Program-made: the position numbers and the translations under genes | Part shown: in pieces, positions 43,146 through 52,743 of the stretch | How the letters are laid out: every line of letters begins with the position of its first letter | Position numbering within the stretch: position 1 is the first letter of the stretch | Notes under the pieces: model-generated | Told to the model about the DNA's origin: nothing | Seen by the model: only the letters and a program-made list of their open reading frames with translations | Databases searched by the model: none | NCBI GenBank assembly: GCA_963781775.1 | Contig: CAWAHE010000026.1 | Span: 62,001 to 126,000, forward strand | Direction: 5' to 3' | DNA: 64,000 nt | From: CAVSRC01 sp963781775 | GTDB taxonomy: Bacteria; Pseudomonadota; Alphaproteobacteria; Rhizobiales; Kaistiaceae

Positions 43146-44948
43146 ATGACCAGTTTCGAGAGAGATGGAAGCGGCATCGACATAACGCGGCTGCACGCGG
43201 CTTATGCCGCCGGCCTCGCGCCGTCCGACCTGGTCGCGGAAATCCACCGGCGCATCGCCGCCGCAAACGATCCGGGCATCTTTATTGTGCTGATTGGCGA
43301 GGCGTCGGCGGCAGCCGCCGCCGCAGCCCTGCCGCCTTTCGATCCGGTGGCCAAGCCCCTCTGGGGCGTGCCCTTCGCCGTCAAGGACAACATCGACGTC
43401 GCCGGGCTCCCGACCACGGCTGCCTGTCCGGATTATGCCTACACGCCGAAGACCTCGGCGACCGTCGTCCAGCGGCTCATCGACGCCGGCGCCATTCTCA
43501 TCGGCAAGACCAACCTCGACCAGTTCGCGACCGGACTGGTCGGCGTGCGCACGCCCTATCCGATCCCGCGCAACGCCATCGACGCGAAACTTGTCCCCGG
43601 CGGCTCGTCGTCCGGTTCGGGTGTCGCGGTGGCACGCGGCCTCGTCTCATTCGCTCTCGGCACCGACACCGCCGGGTCCGGCCGGGTGCCGGCGGCGCTG
43701 AACAACATCGTCGGCATCAAGCCGTCGCGCGGCGCGCTCTCCGTCCGCGGTGTCGTCCCCGCCTGCAAGACGCTCGATTGCGTTTCGATCTTCGCCGGCA
43801 CGGTCGGCGACGCATGGCGCGTGATGGAGGTGGCCGCGGTCGCCGATCCCGGCGATCCGTGGTCGCGCACGTTCACGCTCGGCGAGCCCGCCATGCCCGC
43901 GGTCGTCCGCTTTGGCGTTCCGAATGCGGCCGGTCGCGTCTTCGGCAGCAAGGTTGCCGAGGCCGCCTTCGACGCCAATGTTGCGTTGCTGCCGTCGAAG
44001 CCAACGACAGTCGACCTCGAACCGTTCTTTGCCGCCGCCACGCTGCTCTACGAGGGCGCCTGGGTTGCCGAACGCTACGAAGCGATCCGCGACTTCATCG
44101 AGGCGAAGCCCGACGCCCTCCATCCGGTGACCCGCAAGATCATCCAAGGCGCCACCAGGCTGTCGGCCGCCGACGCTTTTGCCGGCACCTACCGGCTGGC
44201 CGAACTCGCCAGCGCCGCGAAGGGGCTGTGGAACGGCATCGACGTGCTGGTTGTCCCCTCGATCCCCGACGTCTGCACGCTCGACGATGTCGCCGCCGAT
44301 CCGATCGGCGCCAATTCGCGCCTCGGCACCTACACCAACTTCGTCAACCTGCTCGACCTCTGCGCGCTCGCCGTGCCGGGCCCGTTCCGCCCCGACGGCC
44401 TGCCCTCGGGCGTCACGCTGATCGCGCCGGCCGGTCGCGATGCGCTGCTTGCGGCAATCGCCGAAAGACTGCACGAAACCGCCGGCGTTCCGCTGGGAGC
44501 CACTGGTCGGCCAGTGCCGTCCGCACCCGTGCGGCCCGCCGCAAACCCGCCCGGCACCATCGCTCTTGCCGTCGTCGGCGCCCATCTCTCGGGCATGTCC
44601 CTCAACCGCGAACTCACCGCGCGCGGTGCCACGTTCGTGAAGGCCGTCGACACCGAGCCGGTCTATCGGTTCTACGCGCTGCCGGGCGGGCCGCCGCAGC
44701 GGCCGGGCATGGCGCGCGTGGCGAGCGGCGGCGCGGCCGTCGCCACCGAGGTCTGGGCGCTCACGCCGGAGGCCTTCGGCGATTTCGTTGCCTCCGTTCC
44801 GCCACCGCTCGGCATCGGTACCGTGCACCTTGCCGATGGCACATCGGTCAAGGGCTTCCTCTGCGAGCAGGTCGGCCTTGCCGGCGCCGAGGACATCACT
44901 CGCTTCGGCGGCTGGCGCGGCTACATGGCCTCGCTCGAGCGCGTCTAG
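43146..44948 (+). CDS. atzF: Allophanate hydrolase (AtzF type)
   Basis: 600 residues from ATG at 43146; the longer open frame would overlap the upstream gene and the operator. The amidase-signature domain has the Ser-cisSer-Lys triad: Lys80 (PFAVKDNIDVAG), the GGSSSGSGVAVA loop (Ser154 region) and Ser178 (GTDTAGSGRVP). The C-terminal domain (about 460-600), ending GGWRGYMASLERV, is that of stand-alone allophanate hydrolases. It converts allophanate to ammonia and CO2, the last step of cyanurate, biuret and some urea pathways. The rest of such a pathway lies at 47244-54583. Confidence 0.9.
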   Translation: MTSFERDGSGIDITRLHAAYAAGLAPSDLVAEIHRRIAAANDPGIFIVLIGEASAAAAAAALPPFDPVAKPLWGVPFAVKDNIDVAGLPTTAACPDYAYTPKTSATVVQRLIDAGAILIGKTNLDQFATGLVGVRTPYPIPRNAIDAKLVPGGSSSGSGVAVARGLVSFALGTDTAGSGRVPAALNNIVGIKPSRGALSVRGVVPACKTLDCVSIFAGTVGDAWRVMEVAAVADPGDPWSRTFTLGEPAMPAVVRFGVPNAAGRVFGSKVAEAAFDANVALLPSKPTTVDLEPFFAAATLLYEGAWVAERYEAIRDFIEAKPDALHPVTRKIIQGATRLSAADAFAGTYRLAELASAAKGLWNGIDVLVVPSIPDVCTLDDVAADPIGANSRLGTYTNFVNLLDLCALAVPGPFRPDGLPSGVTLIAPAGRDALLAAIAERLHETAGVPLGATGRPVPSAPVRPAANPPGTIALAVVGAHLSGMSLNRELTARGATFVKAVDTEPVYRFYALPGGPPQRPGMARVASGGAAVATEVWALTPEAFGDFVASVPPPLGIGTVHLADGTSVKGFLCEQVGLAGAEDITRFGGWRGYMASLERV

Positions 44949-44957
44949 CCGTCGCGA

Positions 44958-46205
44958 TCACAGATCTTTCTCGGCAAGTTCGCGAAATGCGTCGGGCACC
45001 GACCGTGTGACGCCGAGAGCCACCGCGCCGTAGCCGACTGCTTCCCAGCCAAAACGCTCGCGGATGCGGTCGACGGCGCGGTCGGCGACCCAGCGCGCAA
45101 CGCCGCGCTTGGTCCCGGGCCGGCGCTTCTCGTCGTCGAGGTCGAGCGGCAGTTCCAGTTGCATCACCGCTTGCGTTTCCAGATGCGACACCGAGATCGC
45201 CAGCAGCGAGATTGTCTTCTCTCGCGGGTGGTCCGCCAGCACGCCGCGCACCAGATCCTCGGCGATCTCGGCCAGCGTCGCCGTCGCGGAGATCGACGCC
45301 GGCAGCGTCACCGCGCGCGTGACCGAGCGAAGATCGGCGAAGCGCACCCGCACGGTGATCGTGCGGCCCGCTCGGTCCTTCGCGCGCAGCCGCGTGGCGA
45401 TCCTGTCGGCGAGATGACGAAGCGTCGGCCCGAAGATTTTCTCCTCGGCGGGCTTCCGTCCAAGGGCGGACTGCGCTCCGGCCGAGTGCGCGCGGTGCTC
45501 GGTGCGGATCACGCGCGGATCGCGATTCCACGCCAGCGCCGCCAGCTTCTCGCCCGCCGTCCGGCCGAGCAGGCTGTCGAGCGCGCGCACCGAGGTTTCC
45601 GCCAACTGGCCGATGGTGCGCACGCCGATCTCGGCAAGCCGCGCCCTGGTCACCGGACCGACGCCCCACATCAGCTCGACCGGCAGATCGTGCAGGAATT
45701 CGAGCTCGTGCGCCGGGTCGACGACGCACAACCCGTCGGGCTTCGCCACCTGCGAGGCGATCTTCGCCAGATGCTTGGTACGTGCCACCCCGACCGAAAT
45801 CGGCAGGCCGATCTCGGAGCGCACGCGACGCCGAATCGCGGAGGCGATCTCGGCCGGCGAACCGAACAGATGCGTGCATCCCGCGACATCGGCGAATGCC
45901 TCGTCGATGGAGATGCGTTCGACCAGGGGCGTGAAGTCACCCAGCACATTGATCGCGGCGTCGCCCAGCCGCTGATAGTCCTTGAAGTGCCCGCCGACGA
46001 ACAAGAGGTGAGGGCAGAGTTCACGCGCCCGCCGCCCGGGCATGCCGCCGCGCACGCCGAACGCCTTGGCCTCGTAGGAGGCCGCCAGCACGACCCCGCC
46101 GCCGACGGCGATGGGCTTGCCGCGCAGCGACGGGTCGAGCAGTTGCTCGACCGACGCATAAAAGGCGTCGAGATCGGCGTGGAGGATGGTGGCCACCGCG
46201 TTCAT
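44958..46205 (-). CDS. dinB: DNA polymerase IV (DinB)
   Basis: 415 residues. The Y-family catalytic residues are present: HADLDAFYASVEQ at the N-terminus (Asp11) and SIDEAFADV (Asp101, Glu102). The thumb region reads GVARTKHLAKIASQVAKPDG and the little finger ends QLELPLDLDDEKRRPGT. It copies damaged DNA with low fidelity. A textbook alphaproteobacterial SOS box lies upstream. It is convergent with the allophanate hydrolase and not functionally related. Confidence 0.95.
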   Translation of the reverse strand: MNAVATILHADLDAFYASVEQLLDPSLRGKPIAVGGGVVLAASYEAKAFGVRGGMPGRRARELCPHLLFVGGHFKDYQRLGDAAINVLGDFTPLVERISIDEAFADVAGCTHLFGSPAEIASAIRRRVRSEIGLPISVGVARTKHLAKIASQVAKPDGLCVVDPAHELEFLHDLPVELMWGVGPVTRARLAEIGVRTIGQLAETSVRALDSLLGRTAGEKLAALAWNRDPRVIRTEHRAHSAGAQSALGRKPAEEKIFGPTLRHLADRIATRLRAKDRAGRTITVRVRFADLRSVTRAVTLPASISATATLAEIAEDLVRGVLADHPREKTISLLAISVSHLETQAVMQLELPLDLDDEKRRPGTKRGVARWVADRAVDRIRERFGWEAVGYGAVALGVTRSVPDAFRELAEKDL

Positions 46206-46812
46206 GGTGACGATTGACCTCGGCCGGCCGCTCCGCAGACCGAGAACATAACAAGAACATCATGCCTGGTGTCAAGCGGTCGGCGCGGCGGGAAGTGCCT
46301 CAGTTTGAAATCTGCCGGCTGATGTGGGGAAGGGTTCGCGCTTTCGATCTTGAAACCCGAGCGGGTGATCTTCCCGGTCCAAACGGCAACCTCGCCTTCC
46401 ATTCCATCCGGGTCCTTGAAGGTCACCAGCCTGAGCACCCCGAACTCCGTGAGCATGCCATCGGAACCACCGGCCGCGAAAAGCCGCCTGCGGACTTCCA
46501 GGAGCCTTTCTCCGTCGGCAACGAGCAACGCAAGATGGTCTATGTGGCCTCTCTTACCCATTTCCATTCACCTGCCTCGTATCCTGTGGGGCCCGGCATC
46601 TGGAAGGGATGCTGCGAGAATCCTCCGCCCAAATCGATCAATACGTGCCTCAAAGTACCACCGCCTGGGCCGATTTCCTTGAGGTCAGAGCGCGTCACGG
46701 CATCGAACATCTGCTCATAGAATTCGATGAGCCGATCGATGTCGCTGGTGAACAACGTCAGATGATGTGCCCGAACCGTGATCGGCATCCCTGCTGTCCT
46801 TCCGTCTTCCAT
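46202..46812 (-). pseudogene. Frameshifted VOC (glyoxalase-like) family gene
   Basis: Two minus-strand frames together make one VOC domain. The first (46540-46812) gives ITVRAHHLTLFTSDIDRLIE and FYEQMFDAVTRSDLKEIGPG but stops soon after YEAGEWKW. The second frame, overlapping at 46540-46567, continues with KRGHIDHLALLVADGERLLE and ends TFKDPDGMEGEVAVW. A single-base indel around 46550 would restore a protein of about 160 residues. The second frame then runs on through the dinB SOS box to 46202, so the true 3' end was probably near 46360. It abuts a transposase remnant, which may explain its decay. A sequencing error is the alternative. Confidence 0.7.
46244..46258 (-). promoter_or_regulatory. 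LexA (SOS) box of dinB
   Basis: On the minus strand the sequence is GTTC-TTGTTAT-GTTC, a perfect match to the alphaproteobacterial LexA site GTTC-N7-GTTC, 38 bases before the dinB ATG. Confidence 0.85.
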
Positions 46813-47210
46813 TGAGTGCGCTTTCTGTACGGTCCACGCCTGCCCGGCTTCGGCGCGCGCTCTTCAACCAGCGCCGCAATGTCTTCCATCGACCAGAGGT
46901 GATCCGTGACGCCAGCGGCCATTGCCGGAGACATCTTGTGAGCCTTGTGCGTGCGGGCGAAATTGTACCAGACGAAATAGAGCGACAGCGCGTGAATGTG
47001 GTTGTCGATCTTCTTGCTGAAAGCGTTTGTGAGCCGCGTGAACCGACGCATGCTCATGCGCATGGTGAGGTTCGAACGTTCGACGTGCGACGTTGAAATG
47101 TGCTTCCAATCGGGGTTGCCGGTGATCGGCTCTTTGCGGGCACCGATGCATTCGCCGGGGCTGTACTCGCGTTCCGGCCGGCCGGCGCCTCATAGTATGG
47201 CGTCACGAAC
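46780..47210 (-). pseudogene. Truncated IS1-like transposase remnant
   Basis: Only the C-terminal part of a transposase survives: in the minus-strand frame one reads ECIGARKEPITGNPDWKHIS, then TSHVERSNLTMRMSMRRFTR, LTNAFSKKIDNHIHALSLYF and MSPAMAAGVTDHLWSMEDIA. This is the end of the IS1-type transposases common in Bradyrhizobium and relatives. Upstream of about 47180 the frame shifts (YYEAPAGR in another frame) and the N-terminal part is missing. No inverted repeats were recognised. It marks an old insertion between dinB and the cyanurate island. Confidence 0.75.
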
Positions 47211-47243
47211 ATGACGGAGTAGGCCGCGCCCTCGGCAAGGCCT

Positions 47244-47639
47244 TCAGGCCGAGGGCTCGTCGATAACGCTCACATGCGCGGCAGCCACCCGCCAGCCGTC
47301 CGGCGTTCTGACCCACGTCTGCATCTGCCGGCCGACCTTGCCGGGCGAACTCGTCCGCCGGAACAGCGTCGCGGCGATGGCGAAGTCGGTGCCGTAGGTC
47401 GTGATGACGGTGCCCTCAAGCGAACGCGCGAGCCCGGCCGGCGAGCGGCCCGCGCGGAAGGCTGCGATCGCGTCGTAGCCGTAGAGATTTTCACCGACGC
47501 CGTAGCGGATGGTTGACGGCGCCTTGAGGAACAGCCGGTCGAGCGCCTCGACGTCGTTGCCGACGAGCGCGCGCTCGTATTCGGCGAACGCGGCTTCCAT
47601 TTCAGCCTTCACCGCCGGGATGTCGATCTGCACTGTCAT
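47244..47639 (-). CDS. AtzH-like small protein (NTF2-like fold)
   Basis: 131 residues from ATG at 47639, which overlaps the preceding gene's stop by 4 bases. The pattern KAEMEAAFAEYERALVGNDV, STIRYGVGENLYGYDAIAAF and GRQMQTWVRTPDGWRVAAAH VSVID is that of the AtzH/HpxZ family, small proteins linked to AtzE-type amidases. Its exact biochemical role in the cyanurate pathway is not established to my knowledge. Last gene of the island. Confidence 0.82.
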   Translation of the reverse strand: MTVQIDIPAVKAEMEAAFAEYERALVGNDVEALDRLFLKAPSTIRYGVGENLYGYDAIAAFRAGRSPAGLARSLEGTVITTYGTDFAIAATLFRRTSSPGKVGRQMQTWVRTPDGWRVAAAHVSVIDEPSA

Positions 47640-48406
47640 CGCTCCAGCCGCGCGCGCAGTTCCTTGAGGAACGGAATGTTCTCGTATTGGTCGCTCTGCA
47701 CACGATTCCAGTCGACGCCGGCCGGCTGCGTGTACGGGGTCAACGTGTCGATCAGTTCGATCTCGGTGGCGATGTAGTTGAGCGCCGAATCGTGGCCCAT
47801 CATCGGCAGGCGGCGGTCGTCGACCAGCTGGCTCGAATGCACGGTCGTGGCGATCGGCGTGTTGTGCTTGAGCTTGCCGAGTTCGCGGAAGATGCCGAGC
47901 TCCAGATCGGCGAAGCCGCCGCCCTTGCCCGTGCGCCCGCCGGCGCGGGTCACCGCCACGCAACCGACCACGACGAAATCGAGCATCTCCATGTCCTCGA
48001 ACGAGACGGGATCGCCGTGGGCAAGGAAGCCTTGCGATGGCGCCGCCGTCTCGAACTCGATGCCCTGGGCCGTCAGCTTTTCCGGGTCGAGACGGACGAA
48101 GGGAAATCCCTCCACCAGTTCCGGCACCGGTGCATAGACGATCTTGCCGTCATGCAGCGCGCGCAGGCGCACCGGAATCTGCGGCGGATCGGGATTGCAC
48201 TTGACCACCCGCGCCGTCTTCCATTCCGGCGCTTGCGCCAGGTTCCATGCGGCGAGGTCGGCGCCGGCGAAATTGGGAATGCGGCTCCACACGGGCCCGA
48301 CATTGACGGCGGTCGATTCGAGCTTGCCCCAGATCTCGTCGCGCAGCGTATCCTTTTCGCCGTTGCGGCCGGCCCAGCGGGCCTTGGCGTCTTGTGCGTC
48401 GTTCAT
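47636..48406 (-). CDS. MTHFS-domain (5-formyltetrahydrofolate cyclo-ligase-like) protein
   Basis: 256 residues from ATG at 48406, overlapping the amidase stop by 4 bases; the open frame upstream is antisense noise in the amidase gene. The pattern LRDEIWGKLE, RIPNFAGADLAAWNLAQAPE, ARVVKCNPDPPQIPVRLRAL and HDGKIVYAPVPEL, then VGCVAVTRAGGRTGKGGGFA, is typical of the cyclo-ligase family, in the larger MTHFSD-like subgroup. It is sandwiched and translationally coupled between AtzE-like and AtzH-like genes, which suggests a role in the amidase pathway rather than in folate metabolism. Confidence 0.8.
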   Translation of the reverse strand: MNDAQDAKARWAGRNGEKDTLRDEIWGKLESTAVNVGPVWSRIPNFAGADLAAWNLAQAPEWKTARVVKCNPDPPQIPVRLRALHDGKIVYAPVPELVEGFPFVRLDPEKLTAQGIEFETAAPSQGFLAHGDPVSFEDMEMLDFVVVGCVAVTRAGGRTGKGGGFADLELGIFRELGKLKHNTPIATTVHSSQLVDDRRLPMMGHDSALNYIATEIELIDTLTPYTQPAGVDWNRVQSDQYENIPFLKELRARLER

Positions 48407-49809
48407 CCTTCCGTCCCCGGTGCGACCGGCGCCTTCGCCGCGCCGGCAAGTTCCAGCTGGCGGGCGACACGGAGCGCCAGGTCCTCGCGCCACGCCGGCG
48501 CAATCACCTGCACGCCGATCGGCAGCTTTGCCCCGTCGAGCCACACCGGCACCGCCACCACCGGCAGGCCGATGAAGCTGATCGGCTGGGTGAAGATGCC
48601 GATGTTGGGCCGCGCCGGCATGGTCACGCCGCCGAGCGTCACCGTCTTGGTTCCGGATTTCAACGCATGGAATGGCGTCGCCGGCGCCAGGATGATGTCG
48701 ACCTCCGAGAATACCGCGCGCATCGCCGCACGGAACCAGGCGCGAAAGCGTTGCGCCTCGATCACCCAGGCAGCTGGAACCATGGCGCCGGAGATGAGCC
48801 GGTCGCGCACGTCGGGATCGTAGTCGGCGGCGCGTGTGCGCAGGCGGGCGAGATGCAGCGCCGAGGATTCCGCGGTCGTGATGATGTAGGCGGCGGCGCG
48901 GGCGCGCGCCGCTTCCGGCACGATCACCTCGCGCTTGACCCCCAGAGCTGCGGCCACTTTGTCAACGGCGGCAAAGGCTTCCGGCTCGCCCTTTTCGCGG
49001 AAATAGCCGCCGGCGACCGCGATCCGCAGGCCGTCGATGCCGCGCTCGATCTCCGGAACGGTGGCTACGGTAGGCCGCCGGCTTTGCGCCGGATCACCAG
49101 TGTCCTCGCCCTGCACAGCGTCGAACAGCAGTGCCAGGTCCAGTGCGGACCGCGCCATCGGCCCGAGATGGTCGAGACTGGCGCAAAACGGAAAGCTTCC
49201 CGCCCGCGACAGCCGCCCGAAGGTCGGCTTCAGGCCGAACTGGCCGCAGAAGGAGGAGGGGACGCGGATCGAGCCGTTGGTGTCGGAGCCGAGCGCCGCC
49301 GCGACCATGCCGGCGGCGACCGCCGTCCCCGAACCGCCCGACGATCCGCCCGACATGCGGGTCGGGTCGTGCGGATTGAGCGAGCGACCGTCGTGGACGT
49401 TTTCGCCCGTGAAATCATAGGCGTACTCGCCCATGTTGAGGCCGCCGAGGAGCACGGCGCCGGCCGACTTCATGCGTTGGATGAGGAAGGCATCGGCCTT
49501 GGCCGGCGGGTTGTCGCGATTGATCTTCGAGCCGGCGCGGGTGATGACGCCTTCGATGTCGAAGAGGTTCTTGACCGCATAGGGCACACCGGCGAGCGGC
49601 ATCGCCTTGCCGGCGGCGACCGCGACATCGACCGCGTACGCCTCGGCAAGCGCGCGCGCGAAGGTCGGATCGGTGAATGCGCCGAGCCGCGGGTTCGTTG
49701 CCTCTATGCGCGCGATCGCCGCCTCGGTCACCGCGCGCGCCGAAACCTGCCGCGCGTTGACCGCCGCCGCGATTTCGTGCGCGGGCTTGAGGAGCATATC
49801 GTCGCTCAT
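48403..49809 (-). CDS. atzE: AtzE-like amidase
   Basis: 468 residues, an amidase-signature enzyme: Lys80 (PYAVKNLFDIEG), the SGGSSGGSG loop (Ser156 region) and Ser180 (GSDTNGSIRVPSSFCGQ). In Pseudomonas sp. ADP, AtzE with the small AtzG subunit deaminates 1-carboxybiuret, the direct product of cyanurate ring opening. An AtzG-like gene lies 277 bases upstream. A generic GatA-like amidase is the alternative, but the AtzG, AtzH and AtzD neighbours favour AtzE. Confidence 0.85.
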   Translation of the reverse strand: MSDDMLLKPAHEIAAAVNARQVSARAVTEAAIARIEATNPRLGAFTDPTFARALAEAYAVDVAVAAGKAMPLAGVPYAVKNLFDIEGVITRAGSKINRDNPPAKADAFLIQRMKSAGAVLLGGLNMGEYAYDFTGENVHDGRSLNPHDPTRMSGGSSGGSGTAVAAGMVAAALGSDTNGSIRVPSSFCGQFGLKPTFGRLSRAGSFPFCASLDHLGPMARSALDLALLFDAVQGEDTGDPAQSRRPTVATVPEIERGIDGLRIAVAGGYFREKGEPEAFAAVDKVAAALGVKREVIVPEAARARAAAYIITTAESSALHLARLRTRAADYDPDVRDRLISGAMVPAAWVIEAQRFRAWFRAAMRAVFSEVDIILAPATPFHALKSGTKTVTLGGVTMPARPNIGIFTQPISFIGLPVVAVPVWLDGAKLPIGVQVIAPAWREDLALRVARQLELAGAAKAPVAPGTEG

Positions 49810-49850
49810 CCTGTTTCGCGGATCATTTCGGTGCGGCGGCTGCGGTCGTT

Positions 49851-50030
49851 GATCTCCCCCCTTGAGGGGGAGATAGCGAAGCCCGATTTTCGCCGACAGC
49901 GGAAATCGCTGGCGAAGCTCAGAGGGGGGTGAATCACAAGGCGGTGCCTCAACCCCCCTCTTGGCTCCGCTAACGTCTCGCTCGTGCGAGCCGTAAGCTG
50001 CGCCTTTCTCCCCCTCAAGGGGGGAGACGG
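49851..50030. repeat. Palindromic intergenic repeat, copy 1
   Basis: About 180 bases between the AtzE-like and AtzG-like genes. The ends are inverted copies of TCTCCCCCCTTGAGGGGGAG, each itself near-palindromic. Inside are GCGAAGCTC-AGAGGGGGGT and its inverted partner ACCCCCCTCTTGGCTCCGCT, so the whole unit could fold into one long hairpin. A related copy is at 50988-51158. It contains no gene. The type resembles REP/MITE-like mobile palindromes of alphaproteobacteria. Confidence 0.75.
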
Positions 50031-50086
50031 GGAGCCAGTCGCACCGCTTCCTCCATCAGGAGAGGCGCAAAAGTACTGCACGGCCG

Positions 50087-50272
50087 TCATGCTTCGAAGA
50101 CCGGCGCTGGTTCGATTTGATCGTCGAGCGGGAAGGCGAGAACGAGTTCCGCGATCGCGGCCGTCGCAGACATGTTGGCGACGACCATCGGCATCCACTC
50201 TGCCGCGATGGTCAGATCCATGACCTTGGCCATGTGGCGGACATGCGCCTCGGCGTCGAATGGCTCGCTCAT
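50087..50272 (-). CDS. atzG: AtzG-like small amidase subunit
   Basis: 61 residues from ATG at 50272, overlapping the cysteine-hydrolase stop by 4 bases. It is a small helical protein (EAHVRHMAKVMDLTIAAEWM, then PMVVANMSATAAIAELVLAF PLDD) of the AtzG/DUF4089 type, related to the GatC subunit that wraps its amidase partner. AtzG is needed for AtzE activity in Pseudomonas sp. ADP. The palindromic repeat separates it from the AtzE-like gene. Confidence 0.8.
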   Translation of the reverse strand: MSEPFDAEAHVRHMAKVMDLTIAAEWMPMVVANMSATAAIAELVLAFPLDDQIEPAPVFEA

Positions 50273-50946
50273 GCCGCTGCCTCCGAGGCGACCGCCGTTT
50301 CGAGGGCCGCCAACGGCGCCGTCCAGCCGACGATGCCGCCCTGCGCGCGGATCATGGCGAGTGTGGCGTCCTTGAACGCGGTGAAGTAGCTCTCCGTCGC
50401 GTCCTCGATCAGCAGGCACTGGTAGCCGCGGTCGTTGGCCTCGCGCAACGTGGTCTGCACGCAGACTTCGGTCGTCACGCCGGCAACGACCAGATGGGTG
50501 ATGCCGCGCTTCTTCAGTTCGTCGCCGAGCGGCGTCGCATAGAATGAGCCCTTGCCGGGCTTGTCGATGACCAGTTCGCCCTCGATCGGCGACAGCGGCA
50601 TGATAATCCCATGGCCGGGCTCACCGTGGATGAGAATGCGGCCCATCGGCCCGTCGTCGCCGATCCTCAGCGTCGGGTTGCCGCGATCGCGCTTGGCCGG
50701 CGGCAGATCGGAGAGGTCCGGCTTGTGACCCTCGCGCGTGTGGATGACCATCCAGCCCTGGCGCCGGAACAGGCCAATCAGCCGCTTGACCGTCGGCACG
50801 ATCGCCTGAAGGCGGGTCACGTCGTTGCCGAGCGTCTCGCCGAAGCCGCCGCGCTCGATGAAGTCGCGCTGCATGTCGATGACGATCAACGCCACCTTGT
50901 CCGGCGGGAAGTCGTAGTCGAACGGCTGTGCGGCGACGGTGATCAT
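50269..50946 (-). CDS. Isochorismatase-like cysteine hydrolase (second biuret/ureido-type hydrolase)
   Basis: 225 residues. The Asp-Lys-Cys triad is Asp24 (LIVIDMQRDF), Lys129 (VIDKPGKGSF) and Cys162 (GVTTEVCVQTTLREANDRGY). The fold is the same as biuret hydrolase at 53840, and both contain HTREGHKPDLSDLP, but overall similarity is much lower. Members of this family hydrolyse biuret, ureidoacrylate or carbamoyl compounds; here it is coupled to the AtzG-like gene. It could act on a different ureido substrate or back up BiuH. Confidence 0.85.
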   Translation of the reverse strand: MITVAAQPFDYDFPPDKVALIVIDMQRDFIERGGFGETLGNDVTRLQAIVPTVKRLIGLFRRQGWMVIHTREGHKPDLSDLPPAKRDRGNPTLRIGDDGPMGRILIHGEPGHGIIMPLSPIEGELVIDKPGKGSFYATPLGDELKKRGITHLVVAGVTTEVCVQTTLREANDRGYQCLLIEDATESYFTAFKDATLAMIRAQGGIVGWTAPLAALETAVASEAAA

Positions 50947-50987
50947 CGTGTATCGGTCTCGCCTGCCTGACCATTGCGGCCGACGTC

Positions 50988-51158
50988 CTCTCCCCCCTTG
51001 AGGGGGAGATAGCGTCGCTTCGAGCTGCGGAGCAGGTCGATAGCGAAGCTAGAGGGGGGTATGGCCGCAGCATCGGAGACGGACCCCCCTCCCGAATTTC
51101 CAAATCCGGCCTGCTTGCGCAGGCCGGGGAAATCCGACCTCCCCCGCAAGGGGGGAGG
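50988..51158. repeat. Palindromic intergenic repeat, copy 2
   Basis: About 170 bases in the gap between the ABC ATPase and the cysteine hydrolase. Left end CTCTCCCCCCTTGAGGGGGAG and right end ACCTCCCCCGCAAGGGGGGAG are inverted and match copy 1 at 49851. Internal GCGAAGCTAGAGGGGGGT and ACCCCCCTCCC are also shared. The centre differs from copy 1 and has its own small palindrome (CCGGCCTGCTTGCGCAGGCCGG). Confidence 0.72.
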
Positions 51159-51189
51159 TGCGAAAAGCGGAGAGCGCAACAGCAACATT

Positions 51190-52739
<1,550 letters not shown>

Positions 52740-52743
<4 letters not shown>

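Noticed and set aside
49806..50198. Short open frame overlapping the gap between AtzE-like and AtzG-like genes
   Set aside because: It consists mostly of repeat copy 1 and has low-complexity composition.
50943..51188. Short minus-strand open frame in the gap before the ABC ATPase
   Set aside because: It lies within palindromic repeat copy 2; such repeats give spurious Leu/Pro/Gly-rich frames.
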